From positions 60,636,001 to 60,700,000 of the forward strand of contig CM114272.1 in the NCBI GenBank assembly GCA_050084515.1: a DNA stretch of 64,000 nt, written 5' to 3'. This stretch comes from Blasia pusilla. Lineage: Eukaryota; Marchantiophyta; Marchantiopsida; Blasiales. Below the pieces are notes generated by a model. The model saw only the letters and a program-made list of their open reading frames with translations, did not search any database and was not told where the DNA came from. Both the position numbers and the translations under genes were made by a program. Positions 23,823 to 34,011 of this stretch are shown here, in pieces. How positions within the stretch are numbered: the stretch's first letter is position 1; each line of letters starts with the position of its first letter.

Positions 23823-24286
23823 CACGAGAGACCTTGGTGTCATCCACTAAAATCAAAACCTCGACTAACTAGTCAAAAGACTATAAATGGCGGTAGAACT
23901 TTCCACGAGACGAATTAGTCATGATAGGTGAACATCTATCTTGAGTAGCATTATAACCCTAGTAAAGAGAGACGTTAATCTTGACACTAATTAACCTTAA
24001 GAGTAATGGGGCGTAGTCACTTGTAGGGATAAGGTTAAGGAAAGAAAGGTGCAAGATCCTAGAGTTGAACTTTGAGTCAAGGTAGAGTAGCAAGGAAGAA
24101 GGGAGTAGTCAAGAAGGGCAAGACGCCATGAGACTAATTATGAAATATGATGGGCGGCAAGGTTTAGGGTTTAGGGACAACCATGAGATGCCAAGGGGCA
24201 AGAGTCAAGATGGACGCTATCCATGAGAAACAGAAAAAGCAAGGTGAGGATACAAGAAGAGTTTGGGAAAGTCAAGGTGTGAATAG
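23823..24286. repeat. Left part of a repeat interrupted by the gypsy element
   Basis: About 24050-24230 is similar to 34590-34730 (shared order: GATCCT, TTGAGTCAAGG, AGCAAGGAAG, CAAGATGCC / CAAGACGCC, ACCATGAGATGC). The sequence just right of the gypsy element (34020-34260) resembles 34785-35000 in the same way, so the gypsy element appears to sit within one copy of this repeat. A TTTAGGGTTTAGGG string at about 24161-24175 looks like two plant telomere units. Confidence 0.55.
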
Positions 24287-24393
24287 GTGTCATGCAAATC
24301 CACATCGTCATACAACATACATCACTGATATACCATACTGACATGCATACATAACATAGACGAGAGCATCCACAAACATAAGTGTACCACAAC
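24287..24393 (-). repeat. Extra partial LTR next to the gypsy 3' LTR
   Basis: This ~105-bp segment repeats 24761-24868, which is the 5' portion of the gypsy LTR (minus orientation). It follows directly on the end of the complete LTR, giving an LTR followed by a truncated second LTR. Confidence 0.7.
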
Positions 24394-24394
24394 A

Positions 24395-24868
24395 GAAATC
24401 CGTGAAAGACCTATTGTCATAAAACACGTATAGAATCACATACAATCGAGCCAAACCCACTCCACGATGGGAGAATCTACGTCGAAGCTTGTGGAAATAC
24501 CATAGCCAAGAGCTCTACTCACTACCAAGGCTAACTCCCAACGCAACTGGCTCAACTCAAAGAACTGACTATTCTTTGGGTGCACTCCACACTATATCTT
24601 CCAACCTAAGAGCGGGCCCTACTGGGAAAGTCACCCCAAACTGAGTAACCCCCAACCCTATGTATGAAACCGCATCTCTACCTAGCCACTACGGTCCTAC
24701 ACAAGGTATGGCCTCTACTAGCACACTATACTCTACGACATAATCCGTATGGTCATGACAGCTGTCGTGCGAATCCACATCGTCATACAACATACATTGC
24801 TCACATACCATACTCACATGCATACATAACATAGACGAGAGCATCCACAAACATAAGTGTACCACAAC
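24395..24868 (-). repeat. 3' LTR of the gypsy element (about 474 bp)
   Basis: The portion 24395-24758 matches 33649-34011 closely. The portion 24759-24868 is present only here and in the partial copy 24287-24393. In element orientation it begins just after the polypurine stretch with GTTGTGGTACACTTATG. Confidence 0.8.
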
Positions 24869-25041
24869 TCGTCCCCCTAACTGGCGGTTAGGTCCCTCTT
24901 ACTCCCAGGTAGCCCTATACATCTACTACATGCTATACACCTTCGTGGGTGCACGAATCAAAAGGCCGGGTATTAGGTTGCCCCATCGTTAGTCGCACAT
25001 CTGTAATCCATATCATGCAAAGATCAAGTCATCTACCTCTC

Positions 25042-25305
25042 CTAAATACATCGAGGACAAACCCACCTTCCAGTAGGAACAACATCCATATGTGAAGTCA
25101 AACACATCATGTGCCAACCCCTAGAACACCGATTACACACCAACATCTGGGCTGCGTTACCAGTAGACCCACACAACATGCACCTCAAGCTAGCACGTAT
25201 CATGGCTAAGCTTGGGTCAACAGTACCATCCACATTTGGAAGATGACATGGCGCACAATTATGCACATGGTCCTTCCAAACAACTCCATCACGACCCTCC
25301 AACAT
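25042..25305 (-). pseudogene. PHD finger at the C-terminus of the gypsy polyprotein
   Basis: The 87-residue frame ends in a complete C4HC3 PHD pattern: CMLC, then 11 residues, CNRC, four residues, HMMC, 14 residues, CPRC. The expected tryptophan stands two residues before the seventh ligand (RWVCPRC). PHD fingers bind histone H3 tails in a methylation-dependent way. The frame is the same as that of the integrase, from which one TAG (25318-25320) divides it, so it was very likely the C-terminal domain of the integrase protein. In chromoviruses a chromodomain occupies this place and steers integration; a PHD finger here suggests the same role through another reader. All eight metal ligands are kept in this copy. 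Confidence 0.88.
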
Positions 25306-25317
25306 GAGAACTCGAAG

Positions 25318-26463
25318 CTAACACCTCAAGACTCGTAAAATAGTGCGGCCTGCCGTCACATCCAACGTTGTCGGTGCAATCTGCTGCAAATAGACATAAT
25401 CCCCCACATGAAACCTACGAATCGATGGTCGATAACCTCCACCCCGAATGGTTGCATACCGCAACGTATCCCTGTGTTGAGCAATGGCAAGATTCTCAAA
25501 GGCTGTTGGCATAACTCTCCAAAAGAGCTCTGCCCGTTGAGAACACACTCTCATCCACATCTCTGGGTCATCAAGGTTCACCACCTCACTAGACTCCCGA
25601 AGAATTGATGCTGGCAAGTGTGGATCTCGGCAGTATAACGGAAAATAAGGTGAGAAGGAAGCCAAGGATGCTTGGCGACTGAACCTATACCCCATGGCTA
25701 ACCATGGCAAGTGAATATCCCAGTCTCCAAGATGCTCCTTCTGTAGGCCATACTTGCGCAATGCCCTCTTCACCGTCTGAACCACACGCTCAGCCAAACC
25801 ATTTGCCTTTGGATGATCTCGAGACGTGGTCCGATGATCAATCAACGCCTTGTCACACAAGACCTGAAACTCACCCTGAAACTCTATACCCTGGTCGGTC
25901 AGCACTTCAGCTGGTGCACCAAAATGACTAAGCACTCTATCAAGAAACGCGTACGCCATTCCCTCACTTGCCTTGTCAGGTAATGCCACCAACTCAATCC
26001 ACTTGGAGAAGTGCTCCACCATCACCAACACATATCGATGATGTCGTATAGTCAACGATAACGGTCCCGCAAAGTCCACACTCCAACGGTAACCCAACCC
26101 CATAATAAGCAAGGGGTGTAACTATGATGTAGGGGCATTGAATGATGCCCTCACTCAATCACAAACCATACAACGTGACACCAACTGCTGCATCTGAGTA
26201 TGCATGCCACGCCACCAATACTGACCAAGGAGTAAGCTATATGGACGCTTTACCCCAAAATATCCCAACTCCTCATGGGCATGTCGCACAATGCGCTCTC
26301 TCTGAGCCAAATGCGGCACTACTCGTACTCTACCATCCTCCCACACACGGAGAATATGTGTTCCCTCCAATCGATACCTCTTAGCACGTTGAAGAACACG
26401 GTCTCGCTCCTTGGCACTCACTATGCCTGGCACCCTACTTGTCTGTAGGAACTCCAACACCAA
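25318..26463 (-). pseudogene. Gypsy integrase (HHCC zinc domain, DDE core, C-terminal domain)
   Basis: The zinc-binding part (26463-26155) reads HAHEELGYFGVKR and ends CMVC. The core shows the first Asp in VDFAGPL, the second in LTDQGIEF and the Glu in NGLAERVVQ, with about 34 residues between the last two, as in retroviral integrases. The C-terminal part holds FHVGDYVYLQQIAP. Between the zinc domain and the core lie a TGA (26155-26157) and a TAG near 26115, and a TAG ends the frame at 25318, so the copy is inactive. The catalytic residues themselves are present. Confidence 0.92.
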
Positions 26464-26523
26464 CGCATGATCATGAATATCACGTTGATCCGTACCACCA
26501 TCTCCAACCTTAGGATCTAAAGG

Positions 26524-28124
26524 CTAACCATCTACCCTCTGACTAGAGTAAGATGTCATGTGGTCCTCCATACTAGAGTCCACCCCTAACCAACATAAAA
26601 AGGCGAATGCATGCCAACCTGGCACCTTCTCCTCATCAACCTTGCCATGCCATCTAGCCCCAGTTGCATCCTCTTGGCTAGTACATGGGTTCCTACTCAA
26701 CCCATCAACATCAAGGTTGGCAACTCTAGGTCTATGTACCACCTGGAAGTCATACTCCTATAAGATAAGAGCCCACTGTGCAAGCTTCCCTGTAAGCTTG
26801 TCAGACTCCATCAACCACTTGAGCGGCTGGTGATCAGTTACAAGGGTAAATTGTGTGCCAAACAAGTAACACCTAAAGTGTGCCACAACCCACACTACAG
26901 CCAAGCACTCTCCCTCATATGAACTATAGCGCGACTCCGCTGCATTATTCGAACGACTTGCATAGGCCACCACAAACTCCATGTGCTCATCATCATGTTG
27001 TGTCAACACCGCTCCAAGTCCCAACCTACTCCAATCAGTGTGTAACTGAAATGGGCGCCCTGTGATAGGTCTCCTCAAGATAGGCACCGCCACCAATTGG
27101 GCCTTAAGCTCCACAAAAGCTCTCTCCTGATCATCTCCCCAGTGCCACTCTTGATCTAATTTCAGAAATTGGTTCAAAGGCTTTGCCATAGCACTAAATC
27201 CCTTCAGATACCTCCGATAGTAGTTTGCCAATCCCATGAATGCCTGAACTCTACTCACATCTACCAGACGCAGAATAAGTGCAATAGCCTCCACCTTTGC
27301 TTGCTGAACTCCCAAACCACGTGGATAGATCACATGACCTAAGTACTCAACATCCTCATGGAAGAACTTACACTTTCTTGGATGCAAACGTAGACCATGA
27401 GCTTTCAACCGCTCAAACACCATCTGCAAATGTATTTGATGCTCCTCCACCGTGTCACTGAACACCAAGATATCATCAATGTAACATCGAACAAAATCCA
27501 ACCCTGCTAGGATCCTGTCCATCACTCTCTGAAACTCGGCAGGTGCATTCTTCAACCCAAAGGGTAAGAATTTCCACTGGTACAAACAATCCTTGCCATG
27601 AGAGTTGACACCCCAAAATGCTGTCTTGGCCTTGTCACTCTCCCGAATCTGCAATTGATGGTATCTCGCTCAAGATCAAAATCACGCAAATCTTTGCCTG
27701 TCCCACCACATCAAAGATCTCTCAGTGTAGGCATGGCATACCTATCGGCCTTGGTTTGCCGATTGATAGGACGGTAATCTCCACACATCCGCCTATCCGT
27801 AGTTGCCATGCATATCCTTTTAGCGAGCATGACAGTGGCGATGCATACTCTCCATACGACAACTCCACTAATCCGGCCTCCAAAAGGTCCAACGTCCTAC
27901 TGAATCAGATCCCTCTCCATATCACTGTATTAGTAGGGACGACGGAAGATTGGCGTATCACTAGCCAAATCAATCCGTATACCGGGTCCAACCAGAGCAT
28001 TCAACTCCTTCATGCTAAAGGAAAAACAACTCCTATAAGCACGTAGGAACTGTGTCAAGCGTCGTTTCTCACCTCTCCTAAGCTTGGGCCCAAGTAATGG
28101 CTCCCAAGTCTCCTCCACTGGCAC
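26524..28124 (-). pseudogene. Gypsy reverse transcriptase and RNase H
   Basis: The RT begins near 28124 with RGEKRRLTQFLRAYRSCF, is frameshifted between 27930 and 27654, then continues with the finger-palm strings QWKFLPFGLKNAPAEFQ and the catalytic CYIDDILVF (about 27472-27483). The connection and RNase H follow: LHTDWSRLGLGAVL, YEGECLAVVWVVAHF and LVTDHQPLKWL give three of the acidic active-site positions. A TAG at 26758-26760 interrupts RNase H, which resumes in the same frame with VHRPRVANLDVDGLSR (26742-26690). These strings are typical of plant Ty3/gypsy pol. Confidence 0.93.
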
Positions 28125-28262
28125 ACTAGAGGAGAGGACAATGCCATTGGTCGCTCATAACCCCTCACAAGATGGTACACCCTTAGCTACACCATCATCG
28201 AGCAAATAACTCCTCCACCAAAGATGAGCAACCAACTCCACATGCCCACCATTACATCCCAT

Positions 28263-29377
28263 TTACCCAAGGATGCAAACTACTACTCTCCTCGCCCCAA
28301 CCGATGCCTCTTCCGTCCCGGTAGCCATCGAGCTCATTACAAGGGGTGGAAGACCCATAGACATAGTCCGAAGTCGACGCTGCTCGGCCATACCAAGACT
28401 CAAAATCCAAGTCAAACAATTCAGGTCCATGGCCTGACCCAACACATGACGTCGTGAAGCCTCAGAAATGGAAGCAACCGTTGTCACACCAGTAGCAAAT
28501 CCCATCGCACGCTCTCTCTCATCAACGTTAGGCTCCACCAACTGTCGCACATGAGAATCCCATACAAGCCCGAGACCACCTTCCCTGTAGGCATGTGACG
28601 AGGGAAAACTCACAAATGTGGGTAGTGCCATCCTAGGCTGGCCCACACGGTTCACCACTGCCATGGGTGACCGATCAATAATCCTCACCACCTGAGAAAG
28701 TCGCCCAGTATCCAAGATACTATCCACTGTAAGGCAAGCATCCCGCTGCACTACATCATATGCTCGACGTAGAACCTCCCTAGGCAACAAGTTTGTCCAC
28801 CACAAGCGTGGACGATGTGCACGCGAGCCAACTCGCGCTGCATCCAACAACACAACTCGTCCAATCCAAGACCGCACCTCATGAAGACTCGTCATCATCC
28901 GGGTCCGAGTGTCATCCAACAATGGAACATTCTCAAGAATGTAAGCTAGAGCACGTGCTTGATGAACCTGAAGATGTCGTAACACCCGTAATATCTCCCA
29001 AAACAATCGAGACATAGGATTGTGTAATCCCTCACCACGACCAGCACGTGTATGACCCTAACATGGCCATCCAGCAATCACCAAATCTACAGGACCAACC
29101 CTCTCAAGGTCTGCGCCCCCAACAATGCAATGTGTGACGGCAAAGCACGCTGGTACCCACGAATAGGCGATGGCGGCAACAACTCGGGATATCTCCGCAT
29201 CAACTGACCAATATGTCGGGATGAGACTCTCTGGGCCGTCTTATCTCGCTCCACATACACGTATCTCCGCACACGAATACCTGCCTGCAACACTGCAGCC
29301 AAACCAGTGCTAACCCCACCAAAGAGATCTAACACACAAACGCCCTCCGGCGGATACTGCCATACAAAGGGAATAAC
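28263..29377 (-). pseudogene. DNMT3-like C5 cytosine methyltransferase within gypsy pol
   Basis: Motif I (AdoMet binding) reads VLDLFGGVSTGLAAVL, followed by a YVYVERD string (motif II). Motif IV reads DLVIAGWPC with the catalytic Cys codon at 29061-29063. Motif VI reads YILENVPLL, and motif VIII VLLDAARVGSRAHRPRLWW. The C-terminal end reads ERERAMGFATGVT and RRHVLGQAMDLNCL. The motif order is unpermuted, unlike plant DRM enzymes, and the AHRPRLWW region is closest to DNMT3 (AAHRARxFW). The enzyme would methylate cytosine in DNA at C5. The copy is broken: one frameshift near 29105, a TAG directly after the catalytic Cys (29058-29060), and a further shift before motif I around 29340-29390. From motif IV onward the frame is the same as that of the RT start, so it is part of pol and not a host gene inserted by chance. 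Confidence 0.87.
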
Positions 29378-29718
29378 CCATCTGGACCAGAAGTAGGAGT
29401 CCGCCTTGGGGCCTCCTCTTTCTCGTGAGGTATAACACCCTCACACCAAGCCTCTTGCACTAGGCGATCAGCCTCCTGTCGTAGTGCACCGCCTGAACTC
29501 CAAAGTGGCACATCCAACGATGAGGATGCTACTGCTGCAAAACTAGGGACCTCCTCTACCTCCTCATGCACAGGAGAATCCATAGCAAAAACATTACCCT
29601 CCAAAAAGTCTCCTAGCCAAGTGACTACTCCACTAAAACCAACCACAGATGCTAACACTGTTGGGGAAGACCCTCCTGGTCGAGCCCCATAAATAAATCT
29701 CATAAGAACTTGGCTCAT
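29329..29718 (-). pseudogene. Linker between gypsy protease and methyltransferase
   Basis: A 129-residue open stretch rich in Glu and Ser, with no recognised domain, runs up to the methyltransferase and overlaps its start in another frame. It probably encodes the N-terminal linker of the methyltransferase region; its end in GSIRRRAFVC is the result of a frameshift. Confidence 0.5.
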
Positions 29719-29918
29719 ACGTCCATCCCCGGACTGCCAACCAGGTCTATAAGATGCTGTCTCACTCTAGTAATCCATCTGAAAACCCATCGGGTACAAT
29801 ACTGCTCCTCCAACTAATACATCATACGACTCGGCTGATATGACCACTGCAGGTACTCCCAACCGGGAGCTATGAGTCGCATGAACTGGTCTCAACTATA
29901 TAGAAAACTTCTCCCGTG

Positions 29919-30131
29919 TCATGAATTGAGACCATCATTGGCTCCTCCAAGTGATGTTTGAATGTGGAATGGGCAAGGTTGAAGCTGTGACCTCCGAATA
30001 CCCAAACCAATACATGCCGCTTTTCCCAACATCAAAGGTTGGGCACCAAAGTCTAACAAGACTCTATTTGGTCTATACACTTGTCCTCTAGGACTCACCA
30101 ATCGGAATATCCCACTCCGATTGTCCAACAT
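29919..30131 (-). pseudogene. Gypsy aspartic protease remnant
   Basis: The string NRVLLDFGAQPLMLGKA matches the retropepsin active-site region, where D-S/T-G-A is usual. Here the residue after the catalytic Asp is Phe (GAT TTT GGT), one C-to-T change from Ser. The frame is short and ends in a stop at 29919. Confidence 0.7.
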
Positions 30132-30348
30132 TCATACACCAGGTGTAAGCCTCTCACGATCAATGGCTGGCCGGGCTGGTAATGCATCCATCTTCACCGC
30201 TGCTACCTGCCAAGTAGCACTGGTACTCAATGCTACACCTGACATAGAGGGCCGCTCCACCGCAACACCCTCATCCACCTCAGCACGTGTAGCAGTAATA
30301 CCCCCATGTTCACCCAACGTGACTGCTAGCTGAAATACATGAGCTAAG

Positions 30349-31122
30349 TCAACTCCTAAAGCCATCAGTTCCGTGGCCAAAAATAAAGGGGATCCCAACA
30401 CTGAAGTTGTTGCCCTTCATATCAAGATCGATCTTTGCATTCGTGTCTACTACACGCAATGTAGATGCCTCAATCCCCACTGTCGGCTCCATAGGCTGCA
30501 TAGGAACCATGGATGGAGTCCTAAGCACCTCAGACAACAAGAATGATTGGGGAAGCCTAGCCTGCCTCCCAGCCTCACCCCTTTGTGGGTCCAACTCCAC
30601 AATAGCACCACGTGGCTCTGACGTTCGAGTGGCTCCTCTCGTAACTGCACCTGATGCCTCAACCTGTGTTGCACTCGCCATTTAAGAGAGATCATCCCCT
30701 CCATAAGAAGTGGAAGCCCATGCTCCCAAACCTGATCTATGTTGGATATCAGCCATAGTAGCCAACTTTTGCTCCAACTACTCAATCTTGGCATCCATAG
30801 CTGACTCTCTCGTAGTGGTAGGGGTAGCCACCGTAGGCTCTCCAACCACAAGTCCATCTCTACCACCCCTACCACCTCTACCACCTCGGCCTCTCGGAGC
30901 TACTCCACCACGGCCGCAGCCTGATCTCAACTCTCGATGAAGATCAAAGCAACGCTCTCGAGGATGACCTAGTCTCCCGCAATGATCACATTGAGTTGGG
31001 GCCGACTGAGGCCCATCCTCCAAAGTCCGTCTCCCATCCTCTTGGGGACAAAACTTCCTAACATGATCACCTCTACATGTCCAACATGATTGTCCTTGCT
31101 GCGGGGCAGCAAATGAAGGCAA
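30349..31122 (-). pseudogene. Gypsy gag zinc knuckles and gag-pol junction
   Basis: Two CCHC-type knuckles are seen: CWTCRGDHVRKFC (one residue short in the middle) and a canonical CDHCGRLGHPRERC near 31020-30960. They are followed by an arginine- and glycine-rich tract (GRGGRGGRGGRDG). Knuckles of this kind belong to nucleocapsid and bind the element RNA. The stretch 30681-30349 continues to the protease without further recognisable domain. Confidence 0.85.
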
Positions 31123-31144
31123 TGGTCTCTGCGCAAGTGTCCCT

Positions 31145-32172
31145 CTAGGACTGACCGAGGTCGTGTGTACCCCCCCACGACTCCACTACTACTACCACCA
31201 CCACTACTACGAGATCGTGAGGTGGGTGAACACGAGAAGTAGTAGTTGTATCTCTCTTGAATGCGGATGTCACCACTCTCTCCTTCACCATGTTAAGCTC
31301 AATCTTCTCGGATAGAGCAAACACATGGATCAATGTGGATGAATCATCACTCATAAGAGTAGCATCACGCACTGTGGCGCAACTCTCTGTCCAAGATCCC
31401 ATACCAAAACAGGACTGCCTGAGCCTCAGTCACACCGTGGGTAACTGAAATCAAGCGTCGCATATGAGTGTATGCCTCACGAAGACTCTCACTAGTCTTT
31501 CGCTCAAATTCCTGAAGACTCCTCAACTTCTCTGTCTTCACTCCTGATAGTTCTTCTTCAACCTCTTGAAGAACTGCAACCAATTTGAACGATGGTGGGG
31601 CACTAGTACCTCCACTAGTACCCCCACTCCGGCTCAAACTGCTCATTACCACTCAACGTCAGGCTGGCTGGCATAGTAGGAGCACTACTACCAATACCAC
31701 CATGGATGATAGACACATAGCCTAGAGACCAATATTGTCTCCACGCCTCAATCTCAACAACATGGTCCTTCCTAAACTCATGGTAATCATCCATGGGTGG
31801 TCCCTCCAAGTGCTGAAACAACCCCTTCCAAGCCAAGAAGGGTGTAAACAACGTGGCGTTCCGCAACATCTACATATCACACCACGTATCAAACTCCTGC
31901 ATGAAGTCCTCCAACTCAATGGTACCTACTGCACCCGAGGATCGTCGTGGGTCCTTCATGGCCCCATATATTCCGTGCATGTCTCAAATCAATGGAGCTA
32001 CAACACTCGATAACAACGTAGAAGACTTGGTGTTTGAAATACCCTCGTCCTCCTCTTCATCAACCGTCGGAAGTGGAAAAGGTAGCCGATACCTCAATCC
32101 ACTCCGTGTAAAACCACCACTGTCCGCACCACGGTCCCCAACCAGACCACCAAACAGCTCCGTGATAACCAA
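31145..32172 (-). pseudogene. Gypsy gag capsid region remnant
   Basis: Open pieces in several frames (32172-31984, 31869-31615, 31652-31365, 31402-31145) carry gag-like strings: FLAWKGLFQHLEGPPMDDYHEF, FERKTSESLREAYTHMRRL and AVLFWYGILDRELR. The last two are the usual end of the plant gypsy retrotransposon gag domain. Frameshifts and stops divide them. The strings in the 31869-31615 piece recur in the remnant at 1-579. Confidence 0.78.
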
Positions 32173-33648
32173 GGCCGATGCCGCACCACCACTAAGTAAC
32201 CAAGTGACGTCGATGTCACTGTAATATTCTAGCTCTACTAGTTATGGGTGTAGGCAACCTAACCCGTCAGCACCACAAGAAGCCTCCCACGGTCTACTCG
32301 TCATCACTCCAACGTCACTTCCGGTAGCACACAGGAGTAACACTACTCTGGAAATCAGCGTCAACCCTAACAATGGGCGCGCAAGCAAGAAGCAAAGATG
32401 GAGGGGATCCAAACACAGGAAGTCCAACGACAACCCTCCAATCGCAAATGGAAATCAAGGTAACACAATCCACCAAACGTGGCGCCCCCTGAATCCACAA
32501 AACCCACCACACAATTCTAACGCAATAGCTACTTCGCTGCGGGTCGATGACGTGCTAGTCGGACTCACAACACCTAAAAATATCACCTGCATGGAGAGGC
32601 TACACCATAGTATGCACTAGAGGTCCATCAACCAAAAAACTTGAGATGCATAAAATGCCTAACACATCTCCGAACAATACCAAATGAGCTACACGAGTGT
32701 GTACACTGGCATAGTTAAGAACTCACCAGTTAAGCGTCTTCCAGGAAAAATAGCCCAAAGATGGATGACCAATTATGCAACACTCAAACCACAAATCCTG
32801 CAAAAATTTCCTCACGCCTAAGCAAGCAAGCTTGCTTGGTTGCTCCTTGCTCCTTACTCCGCCTCTCACGCCCACTCGCCCCGAGCTACCACGAGTTGCC
32901 TCGGAGCCTCAAAACGCCGAGAAATGCCCCGTTCCCCACGCTTCGCCATACTTCACTATGGAGAGAGGCCCAACCAGGGCGTCCCCAATGGGATAGGCTT
33001 CTCCAACAATGAACGAGTCACCAACCAACCAGCCCCTCCGATCCGCTGTCCACCATAGCCAGACCTTGAGCTAGTCCGTGAAATTTCGATCAGCAATTAC
33101 TCCACAAATCCTTAACCAAAATTGAATCTATTTTGACCAGAATTCAATTGACCACCATAACTATCTCTCCACAAAAAATCAACTACAACCGAGCTCTGTA
33201 CTCCGAGCTAAAAATGAGACAAACTTGCTGTCCATACACCTCCAGAATCGCAAATCCGACACGTAGAAATCCGCAACGCTCCACACACTCGAGCAGATAG
33301 CTTCACATGAGATCACAATACAAGTAGCAACAAGAACCTCTCACCCCATTTGGATGAACTTCAACATAGCTTCTGCACTCCAAGCTCTCCACATCAGAAA
33401 ACCGTCGAACACGAACCAGAATCTTTAATCCTTGATAACTTCCAACTCCCTTTACGAAATCCGGCAATCTAAAGCACGTTGGAAAGCTCTCAGAAAGGCG
33501 CTTCTTTCCCAACCAACCACGCACCATATTCCTACCTCCAACATAGGCAACAAGCCATGAACATTCACGGCGAGTACACAATCCGCCCTAACCAGATTCT
33601 CCTTATCCACAATCGAAGCTACCATCGATCTACTCCAGTTCTTTGAGT
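32173..33648 (-). other. Leader of the gypsy element, no gene seen
   Basis: This lies between the 5' LTR and gag. No frame resembles a known protein. A clear tRNA-complementary primer site was not found directly after the LTR; a TGG-starting string occurs about 17 bases inside, which I cannot assign to a tRNA. Confidence 0.5.
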
Positions 33649-34011
33649 GAAATCTGTGAAAGACCTACTGTCATAAAACACATATAGAATCACATACAAT
33701 CGAGCCAAACCCACTCTACGATGGGAGAATCTAAGTCGAAGCTTGCGGGAAACACCATAGCCAAGAGCTCTACTCACTACCAAGGCTAACTCCCAACACA
33801 ACAGGCTCAACTCAAAGAACTGACTGTTCCAACCTAAGAGCGGGCTGCCTCTACCAGCCTAAGAGCGGGCCCTACTGGGAAAGTCACCCCCAACTGAGTA
33901 ACCCCCAACCCTATGTACGAAACCGCATCTCTACCTAGCCACTACGGTCCTACATAAGGTATGGCCTCTACTAGCACACTATACTCTACGACATAATCCG
34001 TATGGTCATGA
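33649..34011 (-). repeat. 5' LTR of the gypsy element, truncated at its outer end
   Basis: Matches 24395-24758 with few differences and small indels, among them a short duplication of CCTAAGAGCGGGC. The outer ~110 bp present in the 3' LTR are missing: at 34012 the sequence changes to unrelated repeat DNA. Confidence 0.82.

Larger units (their letters stand above)
24395..34011 (-). mobile_element. Ty3/gypsy LTR retrotransposon carrying a DNA methyltransferase and a PHD finger
   Basis: Reading on the minus strand the order is 5' LTR (34011-33649), leader, gag with zinc knuckles, protease, C5 cytosine methyltransferase, reverse transcriptase, RNase H, integrase, PHD finger, a polypurine stretch (complement of 24868-24885, reading AGGGGGACGAG) and 3' LTR (24868-24395). 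The RT-RNaseH-IN order is that of Ty3/gypsy. The methyltransferase sits inside pol between protease and reverse transcriptase, and the PHD finger lies where chromoviruses keep a chromodomain. The copy is inactive, with at least three frameshifts and many stops, but every domain is recognisable. Its 5' LTR lacks the first ~110 bp. Confidence 0.9.

Noticed and set aside
18793-23827. A 5-bp target-site duplication around copia element 1
   Set aside because: The flanking bases AGATA and CACGA do not match, and shifting the boundary by a few bases gives no match either.
25042-25305. The zinc-binding end of the gypsy polyprotein as a CCHC knuckle or RING finger
   Set aside because: The ligand order is C4HC3 with a four-residue gap before His and a WVCPRC end, which is the PHD pattern; a RING has a different ligand order.
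28263-29377. The methyltransferase as a host gene or host pseudogene inserted next to a gypsy element
   Set aside because: It has the same strand and, from motif IV on, the same frame as the RT start, and it sits exactly between protease and RT inside the LTRs. A domain of the element is the simpler reading, though only other copies can settle it.
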